NCBI GenBank assembly: GCA_016647705.1
Contig: CM028328.1
Span: forward strand, 39,160,501 to 39,224,500
Length of the DNA stretch: 64,000 nucleotides
Reading direction: 5' to 3'
From: Eucommia ulmoides
Taxonomy: Eukaryota; Streptophyta; Magnoliopsida; Garryales; Eucommiaceae
A program made the position numbers and the translations under genes. The first letter of the stretch is position 1. Every line of letters starts with the position of its first letter. Of this stretch, positions 49,501 to 57,797 are shown piece by piece. The notes beneath the pieces were generated by a model. The model did not search any database and had not been told where the DNA came from. It saw only the letters and a program-made list of their open reading frames with translations.

Positions 49501-52500
49501 GAAAATGCGCTCAGTAACCATTGGGATGAGTTGGAATTATTGTAATGAGATGATGAGGACTTCATGCATAAATAATGGCATAATCTCTCTTCGTGTCTTC
49601 TAAAAGTAGCTCCAGCTTGAAGTGGAGTGTTGAGTTATTATTTTTACTTTGTTATTGAGCGAATTACTGTACTTGTATTTCCTTTCCTGAGTATTGAAGC
49701 ACATATCAATAATGAAATTATGTTGTATCTTTATGTTCTATTCCTGTTGTACTCTACTCCCCACTTCTCAAAGTAGTCTTATTCCAGCCTTTAATCTCTC
49801 GAGTCGAATCTCAACTGGATAAGTGTTGGACCCTAACAATGCTGGAGGACCAAACAGCACCGACTTGGTGCGATTTGCTACCGGACATGATGCATGCCGC
49901 ACGGATGGGTTCGTTGGCAAAAGGGGCACCAGCTTGTTGCCTGTCGGTGAGCAGCAGCGTTGTGGCACAACACCGGCGGGTGTTGGGCAATGTGGAAGAC
50001 CTCGGTGCGGGACCGAGGCAAAATGGTGCAACGTAGGTGCAACGCTACGTTGTAAACGGTGCCTTGGACGCGGCAACATGCATTGGAAGAGCGGGGAAGT
50101 GATGGACCAAGTTGTTGGGCAGGCGTTGGCAAAACGGTGCGCTGTTGGGCAACGTGGACGCACGTTGGCGGCGATAGCAGAGGTTGCTGATAATGGGGTT
50201 CTCGTGGGGAGTCACAGGACCAAAGGAAGACCTCGGTGCGGTACCGAGGCAAAATGGTGCAACGGAGGCGCAACGATACGTGGTAAACAGTGTCATGTGT
50301 GCGGCGTGGCGGACTGTTGGGAACGACGGTGCATTTTGGTGCGAAAAATGTATACGGCATTGGGACGTCATTGGGCAGAACGATGCAACAAAACAGAACG
50401 TAGGCGCAATGCTACGTTTTGGGCAGAGTCATGTAGGAGCATGACGCACCGTTGGGCGGCGGTGCATTCTGGTGAGGAAATAGCACACGGAACGTTGGCA
50501 GTCGTTGGGCACAACGACACGTTCCGGCCATGCAGCGGCGTGGAAAAACGTTGGGTGAACGTTGGCAGATTATGGGACGAGATGGCAACGGGCAGACGTT
50601 GGGACAGTGCAAAAACGCTGGAAGAATGCTGAGCTTGTGAGCTGATGGACTGGTGGTTTCCAGACATGTGCAGGGCATGTGTGAGCAATTCTGGGCAATT
50701 CTTGGGCGGTTTTGGTTGGTTTTCAAACAGGAAAACCAACTCCTGTGGTGCTGACATGTGTTGGGATAGGTGTCGGTAGTCTGCATATGCAGTTGGGGCT
50801 GTCAACTGCTGTCTTCTCCTATAAATTGTGTTGTTTTGGTCTGTTTTTGGGGGCTGAATGTACTCCTGCGGATTTTACAGACAAAGTGTTGTATTTGGTT
50901 CCTTGTAACCGGAATTTATTAATACAAGGTTGGATTTTCCCGTAATACGTGTGTGTACTGTTGCGTGGGTACGTTTCGGTAGTATTTCGGTGTATTCCCG
51001 TTGTATTCCGTTACAGGAACGTGTGTGTTTACAATCTGTCGATGTAATTCCGTTGTGAGGCAGTGCATTCACCGTGGGCTGACTGATTGTGCCAACGATC
51101 AGGCCATCACTTGGTTTAAAATTGGTGCTGAAAATTTTAACCCGATGACAATAAGTGTAAGCGCCTAACAACGCTAGAGGACCAAACAGCACCGACTTGG
51201 GGCACTTTTCTACCAGACACGGTGCATGCGCCACAACTGAGTCGTTGGCAACGAAGGCACCAACATGGTGCATGTCAGTGGGCAGTGGCATTATGGCACA
51301 ACACCAACGGGTGTTGGGTAGTAGGAAAGACCTGGGTGCGGAACCAAGGTAAGGCGGCACAAAGTAGGCGCAACGCTACATTGTGGACAGTGTCATGTGT
51401 GCGGCATGACAAACTGTTGGGCACGGCAGTGTATTTTGATGCGGAAAATGTATACGACATTGGGAAGTCATTGGGCACAACGACGTAACAAACAGAATGT
51501 GAGCGCAAGACACATTCTGGCCATGCAGGCGACATGGTAAGGTGTTGGGAAACGTCAGCATACCTAAGGGAACGAGACGGAAAATGGGCAAAATGTGGGC
51601 ATGATGCAGAAACGCTAGAAATGAGGTCTAGCTGAGCTGAAGGACTGGAAGTTACAGCCATGTGCTGGGCATGTGCAGGTAGTTTCTAGACAGTTTCAAG
51701 AAAGTTCTGGGCAGTTTTCAGGTTGGAAAACTGCGGTGTTGGGTGTTGGACATGTTCTGGACAGATGTCAATAGTCTGCCTATACGGTTGGGGCTGTCAA
51801 CTGCCATACTTTCCTATGAATAATCATGTTGTAGTATGTTTTTTAGCAGTGAGTGTGTTCTTGCGGATTTCATACCGATATTTTAATCTGCTTCCTTGTT
51901 TCCTGAGTTAAAATACAAGATTGAGTTTTCCCGTAAACATAGTTGTGCCTTTGTGTGGGTGATTTTGGTACAATCTGTTTCAATGTATATTTTGTTGTAT
52001 AACGTTACAGGAATGTGTGCATTTTACATACGGTCGGTGTGTTTCTGTTGCGTGACAAGACATTCACGGGGTTGACTAGTTGATGCGCAACTAGACCATC
52101 ACTCGGTTACAATTTTCGCAGTGAAAATTTGACCCTATGTCAGTGGGTATCAAAGCAGGGCTACGAGATGGCTCTTACATCGAGGGTGAGTAGTCGACTG
52201 GAAGCATTGGAAGACTACGTCGGTGCGCCGCCGACGGGCAGTAAAGTGAACCTGTTTGTCCAGAACGCTGAACTGAGGGTCGACATTGCGAATCTTTGAA
52301 CCTCCTTCGAAGAATTCTGTACCGATACATCGGCCAGAATCAAGTCCATGGCGAAGGATATGATTGCGCTAACCGATGTCTGGAAAGGCAACCTCAAAGG
52401 TGTTGAGGAAGAAGTTGTTGTTTTGAAGAAGGTTGTTGTTGGGTAGAGCACATCGAGGGACAGACCAACACTGATGAAAGTGTCGGACCCAAAAGCATTT

Positions 52501-55500
52501 TCGGGCACGCAGAGTGCTAAGGAATTAAAGAATTTCCTTTGGGACATGGAGCAATATTTTCGGATTGCTCATGTTCCAGACGATGAACAAGTGTCCATGT
52601 TGAGTATATACATGGCCGGTGACGCTAAGCTGTGGTGGCGAACGCGTGTGATAGGCAGTGCACGTCCAACGATAATGACATAGGCTGATTTGAAGAAGGA
52701 ACTGAGTGAGCAATTCCTACTAACGAACTCAAGTTGGGTGGCTTGAGATCACTTGCGGAGACTCAAGCACACGGACTTGGTGCATGAGTATGTGAAGGAA
52801 TTCACATCCTTGATGTTAGATGTGAAAAATATGCTGGAAGAAGACAAGCTCTTCAATTTTACCTCGGGCTTGCAACCATGGGCGCAAGTTGAACTAAGGC
52901 AGTAGGGTGTGCGAGACCTGCAGACTGCCGTGGCAGCGACAGATAGCCTGGCTGATTACAACCTGACGAGGGACAACAACAGTGCAGATCGGAAGTCAAG
53001 TAAGAAAGGGAAGAAGAAAATGAATGAGGGCACGAAGGAATGGAAGAACAAAGGCAGTAAGGCCAATGTTCCCAAGGGTTCCTGTTCAAAATTACAACCA
53101 ACGACGGCTGCGAGTAAGAGCCGAGGTTGTTTTACATGCGATGGTCCTCACCGAGCAAGGGACTGTCCAAAAAAGGAGAAGCTGACGGCACTGGTTTGGG
53201 AGGAATCAAACGGTGAAGGCTTTGAACATAGGGTGGCGCGCGTCAATACGATGTTGTTGGTGGACAACAACAGATAGACCGGGTGCGGTCTAAAATCGGG
53301 TAAGTGATGAACCCGACTTTGGGACATAGGATGCTAGAAATTGTCCTATGTCCTGTGTTGAAATATAACCAGAGGCGGTTGATTATCGTGGGTTTCCAAA
53401 CAAGGTTACTGTGGGAGCAACGGGCTGGTGGTCAGTCCGGTTACAGAGACGATTTGTGACGAAAGCGTTGCAATGCGTTGCAAACAAGGCTGCGAACAGA
53501 TTGAGACGACTGTGGCAGTACCATTGGCATAGGTGTATGCCAAAACCAGTGAGTTGAGCTGGGATCAATCCGACGAGGACGTCGGACTTTTTTGGTGGGA
53601 GTGGTTTGTTAGCCCCTAATAACGCTGGAGAACCAAACAGCACCGACTTGCTACACTTTGCTACCGGACACGATGCATGCGCCACAAATGAGTTGTTGGC
53701 AACAAAGGCACCAACATAGTGCATGTCGGTGAGCAGTGGCGTTATGGCACAATACCAGCGGATGTTGGGCAATGGGAAAGACCATGGTGCGGCACCAAGG
53801 CAAGGCGGCACAACGTAAACACAACTCTACGTTGTGGACAGTGTCATGTGCGCGGCAAGACAAACTGTTGGGCACGACGGTGCATTTCGTGCGGAAAATA
53901 CATACAACGTTGGGAAGTCGTTGGGCACAACGACGCAACAAACAGAATGTGGGTGCAAGACATGTTCTGGCCATGCGGGTGGCATAACGAGGTGTTGGGG
54001 AATGTCGGCATAACTAAGGGAACGAGACGGCAAATGGGCAAACTGTGGGCACGATGCAAAAACGCTGGAGCTCATGGTGAGCTGAAGGACTGGAGGTTAC
54101 AACCATGTGCTGGGCATGTGCAGATAGTTTCTGGACAGTTTCAAGATAGTTTTGGGCAGTTTTCAGGTTGGAAAACTGCTATGTTGGGTGCTGAACATGT
54201 GTTGGACAGATGTCAATAGTCTGCCTATGCAGTTGGGGATGTCAACTGCTATACTTCCCTATAAATAGTCATGTTGCAGTGTGTTTTTGAGCAATGAGTG
54301 TGTTCCTGCGGATTTCATACCAATATTGTAATCTAGTTCCTTATTTCCTGAGTTATAATACAAGGTTGGAATTTCCCGTAAACGTTATTTTGCCGTTGCG
54401 TGGGTGCGTTTTGGTACTATCTGTTTCGGTGTCTATTCTGTTGTATAACGTTGAAGGAACGTGTGTGTTTTACATACGGTCGGTGTGTTTCCATTGCGTG
54501 GCAGGACATTCACAGGCCAACTAATTGGTGCACAACTAGGCCATCACTAAGTCACAATTTTTGCGGTAAAAATTTGACCTTGTGACAAGAAGGGATGGGC
54601 ATTTTTTGGACAAAACTATTATACTCGACGTACGTAAGGGCCATTTACTACTTTCTAAAAATAAGGAGAATAGGAACTTTGTACGATTGTAAGAGAAACT
54701 TCCAGCGAAAAATATTGTTAAGAGGGATAATAGGTTGGTAATATATGGTTTCTAATATAATGTTTAAAAGAGTTTATACTTGAGACACTCCCTGTCATTT
54801 CGAGAAATACCAAGGTTATCCCTGTCATTTTCATAATACCTAACACACCCCTTATCCCATTTTATTTACAAAAATACCCTGTCCACATATTTTTTTCTTA
54901 TTCTTTTATTTTCTATTTTTTTTTTCTACTTTCTAGTCTTTCTCTTTTGTTTTCTATTTTTTCATTTTTTATTTTTTTGCCATTGTTCCATTGTTCTATT
55001 TTATTTGTTTTATTTATTTATTTATTTTGTATATTGTGTTTATACAACAACAACTAAGTCTTTGTCCTACTTATATAGGGTCAGCTATATGAATCCATTT
55101 ACGCTATGGAGATCGATCAAGGGTTATCCCCTCCGTCATTGTATATTGTGTTTATACAAAATAAAAAATCAGAAGTAAAAAATTAGAAAACAGAAAAACA
55201 TAAAATAAATCCAAAAAAAAACACTTTAAAATCTAAAACAAAAAATTGTTTTTGTTTTTGCTTTTTCTTTTTTTCTTTTTTTTTTTTCTTTTTCTTTTTT
55301 GTTGTTTTTTTTAACTCATTTTTTCTTTTTGTTGCTGTTGTTTTTATTTTTTGCATTTTGTTATCTAGATAAACAAATGAAATAAAAAATACAAAATAAA
55401 AGTAAAAAAAATAAAAAAAATAAAAAAAATAAAAAATAAAAAATGGAAAACAAGAGAGGGGGCGAGAGAGTAGAAAATAAAAAATATGAAATAAACAACA

Positions 55501-57781
55501 AAAAATATTATGTTGTAAGAATATTTTTGTTAACAAAATGTGATAGGGGGTGTCATAGGTAACTAAACTGGAAAAAAAATAAGAGATATCACATGTATTA
55601 TGAAAATGAAGGGGGTGTCTCTGGTTCAAAGTAATAGATAAAAATATAGCAAATTTAAGTATCTATTGTCTATTTCAGTTAAGTTGCCAATTAGAGAAAA
55701 CATATATCCCCAGCTAAGTTGTGTGTACATCCCTTGCATCTTAAACAACATAAATGAAACAACACATTGCTGCGGTTTCCAAAAGGGAGATAGTTTGCGT
55801 CACTGTAATAATATGATCGCTCATAGCATCTAAATATGTCTTGTATATCTCGATAGTGCTTGTCAAATTATTTACACTTGAGCTATAGGGTTAGTTTCTT
55901 ATCAATCATATTGTGCACTTACTGTCAATATCACATAAGATGCGTGTTTGCTTCAGGAACACTGAAAAGAGACTTCTATTCTGGCACCAAACAAACAAGA
56001 TATTTCGAGAAGAAAAGCCTCAATTCTTGTGTACTTGTTAAAACCATTTTTTTGTATGGCCTAGGGTAGTGTAAAATTACTTGTACTTTGCAGCATAACA
56101 TCGAATTGCCAAACATGATATTGTAGTATTTATTGTTGTAATTTGCTAAATTTGGTCAGGTATGTACATTATAGAAAAGGGAGAGTTAAAGGGACTTAGG
56201 GAATTTATTCGGCACTTCAAAGATGCATCAAGTGAAAGCAACGTTTGCCTGAAGATCGTCCCGACGTTCCAAACAGCAATTGGTCAGTAATTGCATAAAT
56301 ATATCAATGCATACTAAATTATGAATGCACTTAATTATTTGCACAACACTAAAAATAGTTAAAACCATATCGGCAATACACACCAAATCGAATTAGATCA
56401 GCATCAGGATGGCCCTGTTGAAAAGTCCATACGCCCAACTAATTGGAATCCATCTAGAGAGTGGAACCTTCAGATGAGCAATGTACAGGACAACGTGCAG
56501 TGTGCTGAGCATATGAACACCACATAATGAGCATGTGGACACTACGATAAAAATCCTAATGCAATTTAATCAATTACTTTCCAAACAGACCAATTTGGTT
56601 TCCATAATAGGCTGCATGCTTTACACTAAATAGGGGATCCATATACTTATTTTCTAGTAGATCTGAGCATATAAAACTGTTACAGCTGTGGAATTCATTG
56701 ATCAAATCTTAGATCCCCTGTAGATCACTTTCGTGCATAGACGCAATATTTATGATTTAGAGCATCATAAAGCATATAGACCATATCTATGTTCAGCCTC
56801 ATCTTTGGTTGGACATTGCTCGAAGCCAAAGTTCATGAATACCAAACACAAGGGATTCATGGTTCAACCAAACCAACTATAAGTGAATAGCAGGTTGGAC
56901 GACATCCAAAGGCACAGCTCCTAAAAAACAAGGAGTTCATGGACTAGTGCACTGTTGCCTTAAATGTGAGCGGTTCGGTAGACATAAGCTAGTTCCTGTC
57001 ATCGAGTCTGTATTGGTCTTCATATTATAGTGGATTAGGTAGCGTATCAAAGATGGCACCGAGGATTTTTGCAGCAGGATTCCTAAAAATCCATGGGTTC
57101 TATCATGTCCCTTTTATGCCTTTAGTATTCAACATGGGATTGTTATATGCGCTTATGCTGACGATGGATTTCAACATTACATAGGGTCCATTCCTTTCCC
57201 TTTTATGCATTTATTATTCCACATGTGACTGTTCAACACACTTCTGCTTTCGATGGATTCAACTTTACATAGGGATTAGTAATTCATTAACTTGGGAATT
57301 AATCAATTAGTTTGATTTACCCGATAAACTCAAAGTTCAACTAACCGATAAAAAGAAACAAAAAAAAAAGAAAAGAAACTAGGAGTTCAATTAATTGGGC
57401 CAATTTTGATAAAACTGGAAAAGACCATAATTGAACTACAGAGTATTCACTCCCCTAGGATAATAGAGACTGCACCTAGAAATTTCAAATAAAAACTAGA
57501 ATATGATAAGCCTATTTTTCATCAGTGTCATTGCCCATGGGTCCTACCACAACATAGAATATTTGTTTATTTTCTTTCAATTATAAAATACTCTCTTTCC
57601 AACCAAGGAAAATGATCAAATGAAAGGGAGAGGTTAAACATACCATTTTGCAAGCAAATATGCCACCAAGGATGGAAGTGTATGGGACCAAAGGATCTGC
57701 TAGTAAGTATTCCTTGACCAGCACGTGTGCCTGATTTTGGTACGACTTGAACGCCAAAACTGTCCCTTCAGAAACTGCCAT
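35193..57781 (-). CDS. TLC (TRAM/LAG1/CLN8) domain membrane protein, TMEM56/TLCD4-like; eight coding exons
   Basis: Joined exons (57644-57781, 47559-47647, 47346-47484, 37924-37998, 37134-37255, 36980-37055, 36660-36719, 35193-35321) give 275 codons with no stop. All introns are GT-AG with good donors. The protein fits plant TMEM56-like TLC proteins, multi-pass and probably in the ER or endomembranes; the TLC fold is linked to lipid sensing or handling, but the job of this plant branch is not settled. Hydrophobic segments lie near 33-50, 77-97, 119-140, 148-165, 201-232 and 240-260. Conserved spots: KIQRIEW (67-73), VFWSDL (94-99), YPSLGG (140-145), the His pair H150-H151, SEVTTPEVNIRW (177-188), FYHVSLHYDQ (224-233), ending in KTLAKRQ. 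ATG context (AGCATGG) is good. Introns 1 and 3 (10.0 and 9.3 kb) are full of transposons, all in sequence that splicing removes. The gene looks intact. Confidence 0.93.
36240..36465 (+). repeat. Possible LINE 3' tail in intron 7
   Basis: TTGTTAGCCACCGCTTTTC, CTCCCGCCTCTCAATATAGC and a short A-rich end (TTAACAAAAAAATAG) look like the 3' end of a plant L1-type LINE or derived SINE. No coding sequence is present. Confidence 0.4.
36660..36719 (-). CDS. TLC gene, exon 7 (residues 214-233)
   Basis: Acceptor ATGCAG, 20 codons VARILLFAYLF and YHVSLHYDQ, donor GTAAGT. Confidence 0.92.
36980..37055 (-). CDS. TLC gene, exon 6 (residues 188-213)
   Basis: Acceptor CCGCAG, 78-base intron before it. It reads YLDTAGLKRSNAYLINGVV and ends FLAWL; donor GTAAGT. 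Confidence 0.92.
37134..37255 (-). CDS. TLC gene, exon 5 (residues 148-188)
   Basis: Acceptor TTTCAG, then IVHHSLSAISVAYSMF with the family's His pair, GEGQLYTFMVLISEV, and TTPEVNIR. The W188 codon is split by the next intron (donor GTATGT). Confidence 0.93.
37924..37998 (-). CDS. TLC gene, exon 4 (residues 123-147)
   Basis: Acceptor TTACAG, 25 codons reading VSVGYFIADLG and WLYPSLGGIEY, donor GTAAGT. It is short, flanked by a 9.3-kb intron on one side. Confidence 0.9.
38101..38770. repeat. Possible MITE with GCCTAGGC-rich ends (intron 3 copy)
   Basis: The left part has GAGCCTAGGCACAAGGTGAG (38152) and the right part has AAGGCAAGCACACACGCC and GTGCCTCACCTAGGGC (38700-38745), in inverted relation. 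A second copy of about the same length lies at 58329-59015, beyond the gene's first coding exon. Exact ends and target duplication were not found. Confidence 0.4.
38771..39990. other. Intron 3, unassigned, GC-richer stretch
   Basis: 39240-39790 has higher GC and several open minus-strand frames (for example 39461-39796), but no domain I recognise and no codon pattern that favours one frame. Probably an old repeat. Confidence 0.45.
39991..41210 (-). pseudogene. L1-type LINE ORF1 (gag-like, zinc knuckle) fragment
   Basis: The minus-strand frame 40982-40569 has the plant L1 ORF1 layout: a DUF4283-like stretch with EFLPIHFHKKATLFSLANAF, GTPTKVDALT, CVEVDLLKPLPSRIWI, GFWQPIKCESLPKYC, then a CCHC knuckle CSRCYKEGHVVTDC. 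Upstream (to about 41210) it is frameshifted, downstream (to about 40000) it turns into a low-complexity, stop-filled tail. No endonuclease or RT follows. It lies in intron 3 in the same sense as the gene. Confidence 0.75.
41211..42289. other. Intron 3, AT-rich, unassigned
   Basis: No domain or clear repeat end was found. One frame (41969-42187, minus) is short and unremarkable. Confidence 0.5.
42290..43480 (+). repeat. AT-rich tandem array with higher-order repeats (intron 3)
   Basis: About 18 degenerate units of 55-75 bp built from TAGTTATTTGAAAAGTTATAG, AAATATTATTTGTAAGTAATT and GATTATCTTTC. Larger blocks recur: GTTATATAAGCAATATTTC starts at about 42550 and again about 150 bases on, and ATTTATTACATTTCTA...AATTGACTA starts near 42896 and again about 200 bases on. 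Copies are diverged, which points to an old array. Confidence 0.85.
43521..43577. repeat. (GT)n(TA)n microsatellite
   Basis: Two GTGTGTG blocks run into about 12 TA steps and ACACATGG. Confidence 0.9.
43578..44970. other. Intron 3, unassigned
   Basis: It holds two short near-repeats around TGTGACTTCTAAATTATCAG and GGAATATTGTGG (43990-44090), and a purine-rich stretch (44610-44800). No gene or transposon end was recognised. Confidence 0.5.
44972..45968 (+). repeat. Direct repeat of about 105 bp flanking 0.8 kb (intron 3)
   Basis: TTTAAAATGACACTGAATGT (from 44972) and TTTAAAATGACAGTGGGTAT (from 45859) begin two copies that stay alignable through ATTTAGAT(A/T)TTGATCATAG. Between them is unassigned DNA with one ORF (44989-45258) that has no known match by eye. 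They could be LTRs of a very small element or a local duplication. Confidence 0.55.
46230..46985 (+). pseudogene. RTE-clade LINE, RT C-terminus and 3' tail (intron 3, antisense)
   Basis: Reads GEAVKIGDEKVPKIDHFRYL, NGEIEENITHRVKA, then after a stop RSAVGVICDRRILLKLKGKF, LLYGSKCWAVKTN, EMGMLRWMSGKTKMDKIKNE and ENRLRWFRHVHRRP. It ends with a noncoding tail TGGGACAAAGGCTTAGTTGT-TGTTGTA, the TTG-repeat end usual in plant RTE elements. The 5' two thirds are missing. The same tail, reversed, occurs at 55048-55138. Confidence 0.82.
47346..47484 (-). CDS. TLC gene, exon 3 (residues 76-122)
   Basis: Acceptor TTGCAG, then GISTVHAFFIAIVSLHFVFW, SDLFYDQ and FRSSPLSNFSLG, then the donor GTAAGC. It holds a transmembrane segment of the TLC domain. 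Confidence 0.92.
47559..47647 (-). CDS. TLC gene, exon 2 (residues 47-76)
   Basis: Acceptor TTATAG; the text runs VYDLTELISTFYFRSY and KIQRIEWKN; the donor is GTGAAT. The last codon (R76) is completed by exon 3. Only 74 bases of intron separate the two. Confidence 0.92.
47750..49740 (+). pseudogene. L1-type LINE ORF2 fragment (intron 1, antisense)
   Basis: The spacer before RT has KLQRLKKDFR, then GDINTKFFRDSIINDRR (48020-48070), LEDVKSAVCLMDDEG (48255-48300), a TLITLIFKVQN-like block near 48430, and the RT active-site region HLAYVGDVMIFANSKASLL at 49072, where the catalytic YADD reads YVGD. Many stops and deletions. The region after 49260 is an untranslated or unrecognisable tail. It starts only about 100 bases from exon 2. 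Confidence 0.75.
49819..51155 (+). mobile_element. Solo LTR of the gag-only family, with ATAAG target duplication
   Basis: The LTR runs 49824-51150 (TGTTGGACCC to ACCCGATGACA) and matches the two LTRs at 51156 and 53607: GGACCAAACAGCACCGACTTG, GGCACAACACC, CAACGCTAC, CAGTTGGGGCTGTCAACTGC, and the end TTTTAACCCGATGACA. Both sides carry ATAAG (49819-49823 and 51151-51155). It is 1,327 bp rather than about 985, partly because a segment with GAAGACCTCGGTGCGG is repeated 231 bases apart (49995 and 50226). Its long open frames on both strands reflect GC content, not genes. Confidence 0.87.
52144..52156 (+). other. Primer binding site of the gag-only element
   Basis: TGGGTATCAAAGC begins two bases after the LTR's final CA; it is a close variant of the tRNA-Met site TGGTATCAGAGC. 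Confidence 0.65.
52168..53277 (+). pseudogene. Ty3/gypsy-type gag of the gag-only element, five in-frame stops
   Basis: One frame of 369 codons from the ATG at 52168 with no frameshift. It starts MALTSRVSSRLEALEDYVG (a coiled-coil-like start), has the retrotransposon gag core ELKNFLWDMEQYFRIAHVP and LWWRTR, and a CCHC knuckle CFTCDGPHRARDC near its end, with a Lys-rich spacer between. Stops are at 52297 (TGA), 52444 (TAG), 52681 (TAG), 52744 (TGA) and 52903 (TAG). Each could arise from one C-to-T or G-to-A change. The gag end is followed by 330 bases without protease. Confidence 0.88.
54588..55026. other. Intron 1, T-rich, unassigned
   Basis: Low-complexity T-rich DNA with TTTATTTATTTATTTAT near its end. 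No feature. Confidence 0.6.
55027..55159 (-). mobile_element. 5'-truncated RTE-type LINE tail with a 21-bp target duplication
   Basis: A 21-base repeat starting TTGTATATTGTG stands at 55027-55047 and 55139-55159. Between them, on the minus strand, are 91 bases ending in the same tail as the RTE fragment at 46985: ...GGACAAAGACTTAGTTGTTG. Extreme 5' truncation with a long target duplication is the mark of target-primed reverse transcription. It lies in intron 1, same sense as the gene. Confidence 0.88.
55160..57643. other. Intron 1, proximal part, unassigned
   Basis: 55190-55500 is a T/A-biased stretch (TTTTTCTTTTTC, AAATAAAAAAAATAAA). The rest is ordinary unique-looking intron sequence. Frames such as 55183-55629 are low complexity. 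Confidence 0.55.
57644..57781 (-). CDS. TLC gene, coding exon 1 (residues 1-46)
   Basis: It begins MAVSEGTVLAFKSYQ and ends GGIFACKM, followed by the donor GTATGT. A TTTCAG acceptor lies 16 bases before the ATG, so the 5' UTR is probably split by another intron. Confidence 0.9.
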
Positions 57782-57797
57782 GCTGGGGAGCTTACTG

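Larger units (their letters stand above)
51156..54587 (+). mobile_element. Gag-only LTR retrotransposon (TR-GAG-like)
   Basis: The 5' LTR (51156-52142) and 3' LTR (53607-54587) are 987 and 981 bp and begin TGTAAGCGCC and TGTTAGCCCC. The primer site TGGGTATCAAAGC follows the first, and a purine tract GGTGGGAGTGG precedes the second. The interior is only 1.46 kb and holds gag alone: no protease, RT or integrase. This is the layout of plant TR-GAG elements, which depend on enzymes from other elements. Flanking 5-mers are ATAAG (51151-51155) and AGAAG (54588-54592), four of five matching. It lies in intron 1, antisense to the gene. Confidence 0.85.

Noticed and set aside
49823-50805. Long open frames (up to 269 codons) on both strands
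   Set aside because: They lie wholly inside a solo LTR of higher GC content, overlap on both strands and match nothing in codon pattern or domain.
51222-51661. Open frames of 88-128 codons on both strands
   Set aside because: They are the same LTR as above, in the 5' LTR of the gag-only element.
55183-55629. A 148-codon minus-strand frame with Lys runs
   Set aside because: Low-complexity T/A sequence in intron 1.
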